Below are positions 27,547 through 40,074 of a stretch of DNA of 64,000 nucleotides, piece after piece. A model generated the notes under the pieces. It ran no database searches. It saw nothing but the letters and a program-made list of their open reading frames with translations, and was not told the DNA's origin. Position numbers and translations under genes: made by a program. The stretch comes from Leptodactylus fallax (lineage: Eukaryota; Chordata; Amphibia; Anura; Leptodactylidae), in assembly GCA_947044405.1 (NCBI GenBank), contig CAMRHE010000197.1, positions 62,001-126,000 of the forward strand, given 5' to 3'. Position 1 is the first letter of the stretch; the number at the start of each line of letters is the position of its first letter.

Positions 27547-27558
27547 CTGGTCCTTCTG
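27547..27558. other. Inversion junction between the two satellite arms
   Basis: Left of here the sequence follows the forward short monomer (ggatctggtccttctg, normally followed by tccactagc, as at 6474). Right of here it follows the reverse array (cctggtccttctg followed by ctgaaaactagc). The shared 12 bases ctggtccttctg are the microhomology. Sequence on either side of the junction is not a local mirror image, so this is an abrupt switch between two different places in the repeat rather than a simple hairpin tip. It could be a real inversion or an assembly join. Confidence 0.85.
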
Positions 27559-30500
27559 CTGAAAACTAGCTATCTCTAGTGGGCAAAGGGACCTGGTCCT
27601 TTAGCCCACTAGGATTTAGCATTCTCATATAGAGAAGGCTAAATGCTAGTGGACAGAAGGACCAGGTCCTTTAGCCCACTAGGATTTAGCATTCTCATAT
27701 AGAGCAGGCTAAATTCTAGTGGGCAAAGGGACCTGGTCCTTCTGCTGAAAACTAGCTATCTGTAGTGGGCAAAGGGACCTGGTCCTTTAGCCCACTAGGA
27801 TTTAGTATTCTCATACAGAGCAGGCTAAATTCTAGTGGGCAAAAGGACCTGGTCCTTTTGCTGAAAACTAGCTATCTGTAGTGGGCAAAGGGACCTGGTC
27901 CTTTAGCCCACTAGGATTTAGCATTCTCATACAGAGCAGGCTAAATTCTAGTGGGCAAAGGGACCTGGTCCTTCTGCTGAAAACTAGCTATCTCTAGTGG
28001 GCAAAGGGACCTGGTCCTTTATCCCACTAGGATTTAGCATTCTCATACAGAGCAGGCTAAATTCTAGTGGGCAAAGGGACCTGGTCCTTCTGCTGAAAAC
28101 TAGCTATCTCTAGTGGGCAAAGGGACCTGGTCCTTTAGCCCACTAGGATTGAGCATTCTCATACAGAGCAGGCTAAATTCTAGTGGGCAAAAGGACCTGG
28201 TCCTTCTGCTGAAAACTAGCTATCTGTAGTGGGCAAAGGGACCTGGTCCTTTATCCCACTAGGATTTAGCATTCTCATACAGAGCAGGCTAAATTCTAGT
28301 GGGCAAAAGGACCTGGTCCTTCTGCTGAAAACTAGCTATCTCTAGTGGGCAAAGGGACCTGGTCCTTTAGCCCACTACATTTTAGCATTCTCATATAGAG
28401 CAGGCTAAATTCTAGTGGGCAAAGGGACCTGGTCCTTCTGCTGAAAACTAGCTATCTGTAGTGGGCAAAGGGACCTGGTCCTTTAGCCAACTAGGATTTA
28501 GTATTCTCATACAGAGCAGGCTAAATTCTAGTGGGCAAAGGGACCTGGTCCTTCTGCTGAAAACTAGTTATCTGTAGTGGGCAAAGGGACCTGGTGCTTT
28601 AGCCCAATAGGATTTACTATTCTCATACAGAGCAGGCTAAATTCTATTGGGCAAAAAGACCTGGTCCTTTTGCTGAAAACTAGCTATCTGTAGTGGGCAA
28701 AGGGACCTGGTCCTTGAGCCCACTAGGATTTAGCATTCTCATATAGAGCACGCTAAATTCTAGTGGGCAAAGGGACCTGGTCCTTCTGCTGAAAACTAGC
28801 TATCTCTAGTGGGCAAAGGGACCTGGTCCTTTAGCCAACTAGGATTTAGCATTCTCATATAGAGAAGGCTAAATGCTAGTGGACAGAAGGACCTGGTCCT
28901 TTAGCCCACTAGGATTTAGCATTCTCATATAGAGCAGGCTAAATTCTAGTGGGCAAAGGGACCTGGTCCTTCTGCTGAAAACTAGCTATCTGTAGTGGGC
29001 AAAGGGACCTGGTCCTTTAGCCCACTAGGATTTAGTATTCTCATACAGAGCAGGCTAAATTCTAGTGGGCAAAGGGACCTGGTCCTTCTGCTGAAAACTA
29101 GCTATCTGTAGTGGGCAAAGGGACCTGGTGCTTTAGCCCAATAGGATTTAGTATTCTCATATAGAGCAGGCTAAATTGTAGTGGGCAAAGGGACCTGGTC
29201 CTTCTGCTGAAAACTAGCTATCTCTAGTGGGCAAAGGGACCTGGTCCTTTAGCCCACTAGGATTTAGCATTCTCATACAGAGCAGGCTAAATTCTAGTGG
29301 GCAAAGGGACCTGGTCCTTTTGCTGAAAACTAGATATCTGTAGTGGGCAAAGGGACATGGTCCTTTAGCCCACTAGGATTTAGCATGCTCTTACAGAGCA
29401 GGCTAAATTCTAGTGGGCAAAAGGACCTGGTCCTTCTGCTCAAAACTAGCTATCTGTAGTGGGCAAAGGGACCTGGTCCTTTAGCCCACTAGGATTTAGC
29501 ATTCTCATACAGAGCAGGCTAAATTCTAGTGGGCAAAGGGACCTGGTCCTTTTGCTGAAAACTAGCTATCTATAGTGGGCAAAGGGACCTGGTCCTTTAG
29601 CCCACTAGGATTGAGCATTCTCATACAGAGCAGGCTAAATTCTAGTGGGCAAAGGGATCTGTTCCATCTGCTGAAAACTAGCTATCTTAGCGGGCAAAGG
29701 GACCTGGTCCTTTAGCCCACTACGATTTAGCATTCCCATATAGAGCAGGCTAAATTCTAGTGGGCAAAGGGACCTGGTCCTTCTGCTGAAAACTAGCTAT
29801 CTCTAGTGGGCAAAGGGACCTGGTCCTTTAGCCCACTAGGATTTAGCATTCTCATATAGAGAAGGCTAAATGCTAGTGGACAGAAGGACCAGATCCTTTA
29901 GCCCACTAGGATTTAGCATTCTCATATAGAGCAGGCTAAATTCTAGTGGGCAAAGGGACCTGGTCCTTCTGCTGAAAACTAGCTATCTGTAGTGGGCAAA
30001 GGGACCTGGTCCTTTAGCCCACTAGGATTTAGTATTCTCATACAGAGTAGGCTAAATTCTAGTGGGCAAAAGGACCTGGTCCTTTTGCAGAAAACTAGCT
30101 ATCTATAGTGGGCAAAGGGACCTGGTCCTTTAGCCCACTAGGATTTAGCATTCTCATACAGAGCAGGCTAAATTCTAGTGGGCAAAGGGACCTGGTCCTT
30201 CTGCTGAAAACTAGCTATCTCTAGTGGGCAAAGGGACCTGGTCCTTTATCCCACTAGGATTTAGCATTCTCATACAGAGCAGGCTAAATTCTAGTGGGCA
30301 AAGGGACCTGGTCCTTCTGCTGAAAACTAGCTATCTCTAGTGGGCAAAGGGACCTGGTCCTTTAGCCCACTAGGATTGAGCATTCTCATACAGAGCAGGC
30401 TAAATTCTAGTGGGCAAAAGGACCTGGTCCTTCTGCTGAAAACTAGCTATCTGTAGTGGGCAAAGGGACTTGGTCCTTTAGCCCACTAGGATTTAGCATT

Positions 30501-33500
30501 CTCATACAGAGCAGGCTAAATTCTAGTGGGCAAAGGGACCTGGTCCTTTTGCTGAAAACTAGCTATCTGTAGTGGGCAAAGGGACATGGTCCTTTAGCCC
30601 ACTAGAATTTAGCATTCTCATACAGAGCAGGCTAAATTCTAGTGGGCAAAAGGACCTGGTCCTTCTGCTGAAAACTAGCTATCTGTAGTGGGCAAAGGGA
30701 CCTGGTCCTTTAGCCCACTAGGATTTAGCATTCTCATACAGAGCAGGCTAAATTCTAGTGGGCAAAGGGATCTGTTCCATCTGCTGAAAACTAGCTATCT
30801 TAGCGGGCAAAGGGACCTGGTCCTTTAGCCCACTACATTTTAGCATTCTCATATAGAGCAGGCTAAATTCTAGTGGGCAAAGGGACCTGGTCCTTCTGCT
30901 GAAAACTAGCTATCTCTAGTGGGCAAAGGGACCTGGTCCTTTAGCCCACTAGGATTTAGCATTCTCATATAGAGAAGGCTAAATGCTATTGGACAGAAGG
31001 ACCAGATCCTTTAGCCCACTAAGATTTAGCATTCTCATACAGAGCAGGCTAAATTCTAGTGGGCAAAGGGACCTGGTCCTTTAGCCCACTAGGATTTAGC
31101 ATTCTCATATAGAGAAGGCTAAATGCTAGTGGACAGAAGGACCAGATCCTTTAGCCCACTAGGATTTAGTATTCTCATATAGAGCTGGCTAAATTCAATT
31201 GGGCAAAGGGACCTGGTCCTTCTGCTGAAAACTAGCTATCTGTAGTGGGCAAAGGGACCTGGTGCTTTAGCCCAATAGGATTTAGTATTCTCATACAGAG
31301 CAGGCTAAATTCTAGTGGGCAAAAAGACCTGGTCCTTTTGCTGAAAACTAGCTATCTGTAGTGGGCAAAGGGACATGGTCCTTTAGCCCACTAGGATTTA
31401 GCATTCTCATACAGAGCAGGCTAAATTCTAGTGGGCCAAGGGACCTGGTCCTTCTGCTGAAAACTAGCTATCTCTAGTGGGCAAAGGGACCTGGTGCTTT
31501 AGCCCACTAGGATTTAGCATTCTCATACAGAGCAGGCTAAATTCTAGTGGGCAAAAGGACCTGGTCCTTCTGCTGAAAACTAGCTATCTCTAGTGGGCAA
31601 AGGGACCTGGTCCTTTAGCCCACTAGGATTTAGCATTCTCATACAGAGCAGGCTAAATTCTAGTGGGCAAAGGGATCTGTTCCTTCTGCTGAAAACTAGC
31701 TATCTTAGCGGGCAAAGGGACCTGGTCCTTGAGCCCACTAGGATTTAGCATTCTCATATAGAGCAGGCTAAATTCTAGTGGGCAAAGGGACCTGGTCCTT
31801 CTGCTGAAAACTAGCTATCTCTAGTGGGCAAAGGGACCTGGTCCTTTAGCCCACTAGGATTTAGCATTCTCATATAGAGAAGGCTAAATGCTAGTGGACA
31901 GAAGGACCAGATCCTTTAGCCCACTAGGATTTAGCATTCTCATATAGAGCAGGCTAAATTCAATTGGGCAAAGGGACCTGGTCCTTCTGCTGAAAACTAG
32001 CTATCTGTAGTGGGCAAAGGGACCTGGTGCTTTAGCCCACTAGGATTTAGTATTCTCATACAGAGCAGGCTAAATTCTAGTGGGCAAAAGGACCTGGTCC
32101 TTTTGCTGAAAACTAGCTATCTGTAGTGGGCAAAGGGACCTGGTCCTTTAGCCCACTAGGATTTAGCATTCTCATACAGAGCAGGCTAAATTCTAGTGGG
32201 CAAAGGGACCTGGTCCTTCTGCTGAAAACTAGCTATCTGTAGTGGGCAAAGGGACCTGGTCCTTTAGCCCACTAGGATTTAGAATTCTCATAGAGAGCAG
32301 GCTAAATTCTAGTGGGCCAAGGGACCTGGTCCTTCTGCTGAAAACTAGCTATCTCTAGTGGGCAAAGGGACCTGGTGCTTTAGCCCACTAGGATTTAGCA
32401 TTCTCATACAGAGCAGGCTAAATTCTAGTGGGCAAAGGGATCTGTTCCTTCTGCTGAAAACTAGCTATCTTAGCGGGCAAAGGGACCTGGTCCTTGAGCC
32501 CACTAGGATTTAGCATTCTCATATAGAGCACGCTAAATTCTAGTGGGCAAAGGGACCTGGTCCTTCTGCTGAAAACTAGCTATCTCTAGTGGGCAAAGGG
32601 ACCTGGTCCTTTAGCCCACTAGGATTTAGCATTCTCATATAGAGAAGGCTAAATGCTAGTGGACAGAAGGACCAGGTCCTTTAGCCCACTAGGATTTAGC
32701 ATTCTCATATAGAGCAGGCTAAATTCTAGTGGGCAAAGGGACCTGGTCCTTCTGCTGAAAACTAGCTATCTGTAGTGGGCAAAGGGACCTGGTCCTTTAG
32801 CCCACTAGGATATAGTATTCTCATACAGAGCAGGCTAAATTCTAGTGGGCAAAGGGACCTGGTCCTTCTGCTGAAAACTAGCTATCTGTAGTGGGCAAAG
32901 GGACCTGGTGCTTTAGCCCAATAGGATTTAGTATTCTCATATAGAGCAGGCTAAATTCTAGTGGGCAAAGGGACCTGGTCCTTCTGCTGAAAACTAGCTA
33001 TCTCTAGTGGGCAAAGGGACCTGGTCCTTTAGCCCACTAGGATTTAGCATTCTCATACAGAGCAGGCTAAATTCTAGTGGGCAAAGGGACCTGGTCCTTT
33101 TGCTGAAAACTAGCTATCTGTAGTGGGCAAAGGGACATGGTCCTTTAGCCCACTAGGATTTAGCATTCTCATACAGAGCAGGCTAAATTCTAGTGGGCAA
33201 AAGGACCTGGTCCTTCTGCTGAAAACTAGCTATCTGTAGTGGGCAAAGGGACCTGGTCCTTTAGCCCACTAGGATTTAGCATTCTCATACAGAGCAGGCT
33301 AAATTCTAGTGGGCAAAGGGATCTGTTCCATCTGCTGAAAACTAGCTATCTTAGCGGGCAAAGGGACCTGGTCCTTTAGCCCACTACATTTTAGCATTCT
33401 CATATAGAGCAGGCTAAATTCTAGTGGGCAAAGGGACCTGGTCCTTCTGCTGAAAACTAGCTATCTCTAGTGGGCAAAGGGACCTGGTCCTTTAGCCCAC

Positions 33501-36500
33501 TAGGATTTAGCATGCTCATATAGAGAAGGCTAAATGCTATTGGACAGAAGGACCAGATCCTTTAGCCCACTAGGATTTAGCATTCTCATATAGAGCAGGC
33601 TAAATTCTAGTGGGCAAAGGGACCTGGTCCTTCTGCTGAAAACTAGCTATCTGTAGTGGGCAAAGGGACCTGGTCCTTTAGCCCACTAGGATTTAGTATT
33701 CTCATACAGAGCAGGCTAAATTCTAGTGGGCAAAGGGACCTGGTCCTTCTGCTGAAAACTAGTTATCTGTAGTGGGCAAAGGGACCTGGTGCTTTAGCCC
33801 ACTAGGATTTACTATTCTCATACAGAGCAGGCTAAATTCTAGTGGGCAAAAAGACCTGGTCCTTTTGCTGAAAACTAGCTATCTGTAGTGGGCAAAGGGA
33901 CATGGTCCTTTAGCCCACTAGGATTTAGCATTCTCATACAGAGCAGGCTAAATTCTAGTGGGCAAAGGGACCTGGTCCTTTTGCTGAAAACTAGCTATCT
34001 GTAGTGGGCAAAGGGACCTGTTCCTTTAGCCCACTAGGATTTAGCATTCTCATACAGAGCAGGCTAAATTCTAGTGGGCAAAGGGACCTGGTCCTTCTGC
34101 TGAAAACTAACTATCTGTAGTGGGCAAAGGGACCTGGTCCTTTAGCCCAATAGGATTTAGTATTCTCATACAGAGCAGGCTAAATTCTAGTGGGCAAAAG
34201 GACCTGGTCCTTTTGCTGAAAACTAGCTATCTCTAGTGGGCAAAGGGACCTGGTCCTTTAGCCCACTAGGATTTAGCATGCTCATATAGAGAAGGCTAAA
34301 TGCTATTGGACAGAAGGACCAGATCCTTTAGCCCACTAGGATTTAGCATTCTCATATAGAGCAGGCTAAATTCTAGTGGGCAAAGGGACCTGGTCCTTCT
34401 GCTGAAAACTAGCTATCTGTAGTGGGCAAAGGGACCTGGTCCTTTAGCCAACTAGGATTTAGTATTCTCATACAGAGCAGGCTAAATTCTAGTGGGCAAA
34501 GGGACCTGGTCCTTCTGCTGAAAACTAGTTATCTGTAGTGGGCAAAGGGACCTGGTGCTTTAGCCCAATAGGATTTACTATTCTCATACAGAGCAGGCTA
34601 AATTCTAGTGGGCAAAAAGACCTGGTCCTTTTGCTGAAAACTAGCTATCTGTAGTGGGCAAAGGGACATGGTCCTTTAGCCCACTAGGATTTAGCATTCT
34701 CATACAGAGCAGGCTAAATTCTAGTGGGCAAAGGGACCTGGTCCTTTTGCTGAAAACTAGCTATCTGTAGTGGGCAAAGGGACCTGTTCCTTTAGCCCAC
34801 TAGGATTTAGCATTCTCATACAGAGCAGGCTAAATTCCTAGTGGGCAAAGGGACCTGGTCCTTCTGCTGAAAACTAACTATCTGTAGTGGGCAAAGGGAC
34901 CTGGTCCTTTAGCCCAATAGGATTTAGTATTCTCATACAGAGCAGGCTAAATTCTAGTGGGCAAAAGGACCTGGTCCTTTGCTGAAAACTAGCTATCTCT
35001 AGTGGGCAAAGGGACCTGGTCCTTTAGCCCACTAGGATTTAGCATTCTCATATAGAGAAGGCTAAATGCTAGTGGACAGAAGGACCAGATCCTTTAGCCC
35101 ACTAGGATTTAGCATTCTCATATAGAGCAGGCTAAATTCAATTGGGCAAAGGGACCTGGTCCTTCTGCTGAAAACTAGCTATCTGTAGTGGGCAAAGGGA
35201 CCTGGTGCTTTAGCCCAATAGGATTTAGTATTCTCATACAGAGCAGGCTAAATTCTAGTGGGCAAAAAGACCTGGTCCTTTTGCTGAAAACTAGCTATCT
35301 GTAGTGGGCAAAGGGACATGGTCCTTTAGCCCACTAGGATTTAGCATTCTCATACAGAGCAGGCTAAATTCTAGTGGGCAAAGGGACCTGGTCCTTCTGC
35401 TGAAAACTAGCTATCTGTAGTGGGCAAAGGGACCTGGTCCTTTAGCCCACTAGGATTTAGAATTCTCATACAGAGCAGGCTAAATTCTAGTGGGCCAAGG
35501 GACCTGGTCCTTCTGCTGAAAACTAGCTATCTCTAGTGGGCAAAGGGACCTGGTGCTTTAGCCCACTAGGATTTAGCATTCTCATACAGAGCAGGCTAAA
35601 TTCTAGTGGGCAAAAGGACCTGGTCCTTCTGCTGAAAACTAGCTATCTCTAGTGGGCAAAGGGACCTGGTCCTTTAGCCCACTAGGATTTAGCATTCTCA
35701 TACAGAGCAGGCTAAATTCTAGTGGGCAAAGGGACCTGGTCCTTTTGCTGAAAATTAGCTATCTGTAGTGGGCAAAGGGACATGGTCCTTTAGCCCACTA
35801 GGATTTAGCATTCTCATACAGAGCAGGCTAAATTCTAGTGGGCAAAGGGATCTGTTCCTTCTGCTGAAAACTAGCTATCTTAGCGGGCAAAGGGACCTGG
35901 TCCTTGAGCCCACTAGGATTTAGCATTCTCATATAGAGCACGCTAAATTCTAGTGGGCAAAGGGACCTGGTCCTTCTGCTGAAAACTAGCTATCTCTAGT
36001 GGGCAAAGGGACCTGGTCCTTTAGCCCACTAGGATTTAGCATTCTCATATAGAGAAGGCTAAATGCTAGTGGACAGAAGGACCAGGTCCTTTAGCCCACT
36101 AGGATTTAGCATTCTCATATAGAGCAGGCTAAATTCTAGTGGGCAAAGGGACCTGGTCCTTCTGCTGAAAACTAGCTATCTGTAGTGGGCAAAGGGACCT
36201 GGTCCTTTAGCCCACTAGGATTTAGTATTCTCATACAGAGCAGGCTAAATTCTAGTGGGCAAAGGGACCTGGTCCTTCTGCTGAAAACTAGCTATCTGTA
36301 GTGGGCAAAGGGACCTGGTGCTTTAGCCCAATAGGATTTAGTATTCTCATATAGAGCAGGCTAAATTCTAGTGGGCAAAGGGACCTGGTCCTTCTGCTGA
36401 AAACTAGCTATCTCTAGTGGGCAAAGGGACCTGGTCCTTTAGCCCACTAGGATTTAGCATTCTCATATAGAGCAGGCTAAATTCTAGTGGGCAAAGGGAC

Positions 36501-39500
36501 CTGGTCCTTCTGCTGAAAACTAGCTATCTGTAGTGGGCAAAGGGACCTGGTCCTTTAGCCCACTAGGATTTAGTATTCTCATACAGAGTAGGCTAAATTC
36601 TAGTGGGCAAAAGGACCTGGTCCTTTTGCTGAAAACTAGCTATCTATAGTGGGCAAAGGGACCTGGTCCTTTAGCCCACTAGGATTTAGCATTCTCATAC
36701 AGAGCAGGCTAAATTCTAGTGGGCAAAGGGACCTGGTCCTTCTGCTGAAAACTAGCTATCTCTAGTGGGCAAAGGGACCTGGTCCTTTAGCCCACTAGGA
36801 TTTAGCATTCTCATACAGAGCAGGCTAAATTCTAGTGGGCAAAGGGACCTGGTCCTTCTGCTGAAAACTAGCTATCTGTAGTGGGCAAAGGGACCTGGTG
36901 CTTTAGCCCACTAGGATTTAGCATTCTCATACAGAGCAGGCTAAATTCTAGTGGGCAAAGGGACCTGGTCCTTCTGCTGAAAACTAGCTATCTGTAGTGG
37001 GCAAAGGGACCTGGTCCTTTAGCCCACTAGGATTTAGCATTCTCATACAGAGCAGGCTAAATTCTAGTGGGCCAAGGGACCTGGTCCTTCTGCTGAAAAC
37101 TAGCTATCTCTAGTGGGCAAAGGGACCTGGTGCTTTAGCCCACTAGGATTTAGCATTCTCATACAGAGCAGGCTAAATTCTAGTGGGCAAAAGGACCTGG
37201 TCCTTCTGCTGAAAACTAGCTATCTCTAGTGGGCAAAGGGACCTGGTCCTTTAGCCCACTAGGATTTAGCATTCTCATACAGAGCAGGCTAAATTCTAGT
37301 GGGCAAAGGGACCTGGTCCTTTTGCTGAAAATTAGCTATCTGTAGTGGGCAAAGGGACCTGGTCCTTTAGCCCACTAGGATTTAGCATTCTCATACAGAG
37401 CAGGCTAAATTCTAGTGGGCAAAGGGATCTGTTCCTTCTGCTGAAAACTAGCTATCTTAGCGGGCAAAGGGACCTGGTCCTTGAGCCCACTAGGATTTAG
37501 CATTCTCATATAGAGCACGCTAAATTCTAGTGGGCAAAGGGACCTGGTCCTTCTGCTGAAAACTAGCTATCTCTAGTGGGCAAAGGGACCTGGTCCTTTA
37601 GCCCACTAGGATTTAGCATTCTCATATAGAGAAGGCTAAATGCTAGTGGACAGAAGGACCAGGTCCTTTAGCCCACTAGGATTTAGCATTCTCATATAGA
37701 GCAGGCTAAATTCTAGTGGGCAAAGGGACCTGGTCCTTCTGCTGAAAACTAGCTATCTGTAGTGGGCAAAGGGACCTGGTCCTTTAGCCCACTAGGATTT
37801 AGTATTCTCATACAGAGCAGGCTAAATTCTAGTGGGCAAAGGGACCTGGTCCTTCTGCTGAAAACTAGCTATCTGTAGTGGGCAAAGGGACCTGGTGCTT
37901 TAGCCCAATAGGATTTAGTATTCTCATATAGAGCAGGCTAAATTCTAGTGGGCAAAGGGACCTGGTCCTTCTGCTGAAAACTAGCTATCTCTAGTGGGCA
38001 AAGGGACCTGGTCCTTTAGCCCACTAGGATTTAGCATTCTCATATAGAGCAGGCTAAATTCTAGTGGGCAAAGGGACCTGGTCCTTCTGCTGAAAACTAG
38101 CTATCTGTAGTGGGCAAAGGGACCTGGTCCTTTAGCCCACTAGGATTTAGTATTCTCATACAGAGCAGGCTAAATTCTAGTGGGCAAAAGGACCTGGTCC
38201 TTTTGCTGAAAACTAGCTATCTATAGTGGGCAAAGGGACCTGGTCCTTTAGCCCACTAGGATTTAGCATTCTCATACAGAGCAGGCTAAATTCTAGTGGG
38301 CAAAGGGACCTGGTCCTTCTGCTGAAAACTAGCTATCTCTAGTGGGCAAAGGGACCTGGTCCTTTAGCCCACTAGGATTTAGCATTCTCATACAGAGCAG
38401 GCTAAATTCTAGTGGGCAAAGGGACCTGGTCCTTCTGCTGAAAACTAGCTATCTGTAGTGGGCAAAGGGACCTGGTCCTTTAGCCCACTAGGATTTAGCA
38501 TTCTCATACAGAGCAGGCTAAATTCTAGTGGGCAAAAGGACCTGGTCCTTCTGCTGAAAACTAGCTATCTGTAGTGGGCAAAGGGACCTGGTCCTTTAGC
38601 CCACTAGGATTTAGCATTCTCATACAGAGCAGGCTAAATTCTAGTGGGCAAAGGGACCTGGTCCTTTTGCTGAAAACTAGCTATCTGTAGTGGGCAAAGG
38701 GACATGGTCCTTTAGCCCACTAGGATTTAGCATTCTCATACAGAGCAGGCTAAATTCTAGTGGGCAAAAGGACCTGGTCCTTCTGCTGAAAACTAGCTAT
38801 CTGTAGTGGGCAAAGGGACCTGGTCCTTTAGCCCACTAGGATTTAGCATTCTCATACAGAGCAGGCTAAATTCTAGTGGGCAAAGGGATCTGTTCCATCT
38901 GCTGAAAACTAGCTATCTTAGCGGGCAAAGGGACCTGGTCCTTTAGCCCACTACATTTTAGCATTCTCATATAGAGCAGGCTAAATTCTAGTGGGCAAAG
39001 GGACCTGGTCCTTCTGCTGAAAACTAGCTATCTCTAGTGGGCAAAGGGACCTGGTCCTTTAGCCCACTAGGATTTAGCATTCTCATATAGAGAAGGCTAA
39101 ATCCTATTGGACAGAAGGACCAGATCCTTTAGCCCACTAGGATTTAGCATTCTCATATAGAGCAGGCTAAATTCTAGTGGGCAAAGGGACCTGGTCCTTC
39201 TGCTGAAAACTAGCTATCTGTAGTGGGCAAAGGGACCTGGTCCTTTAGCCCACTAGGATTTAGTATTCTCATACAGAGCAGGCTAAATTCTAGTGGGCAA
39301 AGGGACCTGGTCCTTCTGCTGAAAACTAGTTATCTGTGGTGGGCAAAGGGACCTGGTGCTTTAGCCCAATAGGATTTACTATTCTCATACAGAGCAGGCT
39401 AAATTCTAGTGGGCAAAAAGACCTGGTCCTTTTGCTGAAAACTAGCTATCTGTAGTGGGCAAAGGGACATGGTCCTTTAGCCCACTAGGATTTAGCATTC

Positions 39501-40074
39501 TCATACAGAGCAGGCTAAATTCTAGTGGGCAAAGGGACCTGGTCCTTTTGCTGAAAACTAGCTATCTGTAGTGGGCAAAGGGACCTGGTCCTTTAGCCCA
39601 CTAGGATTTAGCATTCTCATACAGAGCAGGCTAAATTCTAGTGGGCAAAGGGACCTGGTCCTTCTGCTGAAAACTAACTATCTGTAGTGGGCAAAGGGAC
39701 CTGGTCCTTTAGCCCACTAGGATTTAGTATTCTCATACAGAGCAGGCTAAATTCTAGTGGGCAAAAGGACCTGGTCCTTTTGCTGAAAACTAGCTATCTC
39801 TAGTGGGCAAAGGGACCTGGTCCTTTAGCCCACTAGGATTTAGCATTCTCATACAGAGCAGGCTAAATTCTAGTGGGCAAAGGGACCTGGTCCTTCTGCT
39901 GAAAACTAGCTATCTCTAGTGGGCAAAGGGACCTGGTCCTTTAGCCCACTAGGATTTAGCATTCTCATACAGAGCAGGCTAAATTCTAGTGGGCAAAGGG
40001 ACCTGGTCCTTTTGCTGAAAACTAGCTATCTGTAGTGGGCAAAGGGACCTGGTCCTTTAGCCCACTAGGATTTA

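Larger units (their letters stand above)
1..27558 (+). repeat. Satellite array, left arm, forward monomers (116 bp)
   Basis: Continuous head-to-tail tandem repeat, already under way at base 1. The monomer is 116 bp, shown for example by the 'gggctaaagg' starts at 208 and 324. It consists of a 46-bp part (containing gatagctagttttcagcag) and a 70-bp part (containing gaatttagcctgctctgtat). Both end in the same 25-bp repeat centred on GGACCAGGTCC. The 70-bp part is a hairpin with 17-nt arms and a 17-nt loop (277-293 with 311-327; 16 of 17 positions pair). Monomers differ at recurring positions: cagatag/gagatag, ctgtatgag/ctatatgag, agaagg/aaaagg, cctagt/cctatt. Stops in all six frames show it is non-coding. 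I do not recognise the family. Whether it is centromeric, pericentromeric or interstitial cannot be told from sequence alone. Confidence 0.97.
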
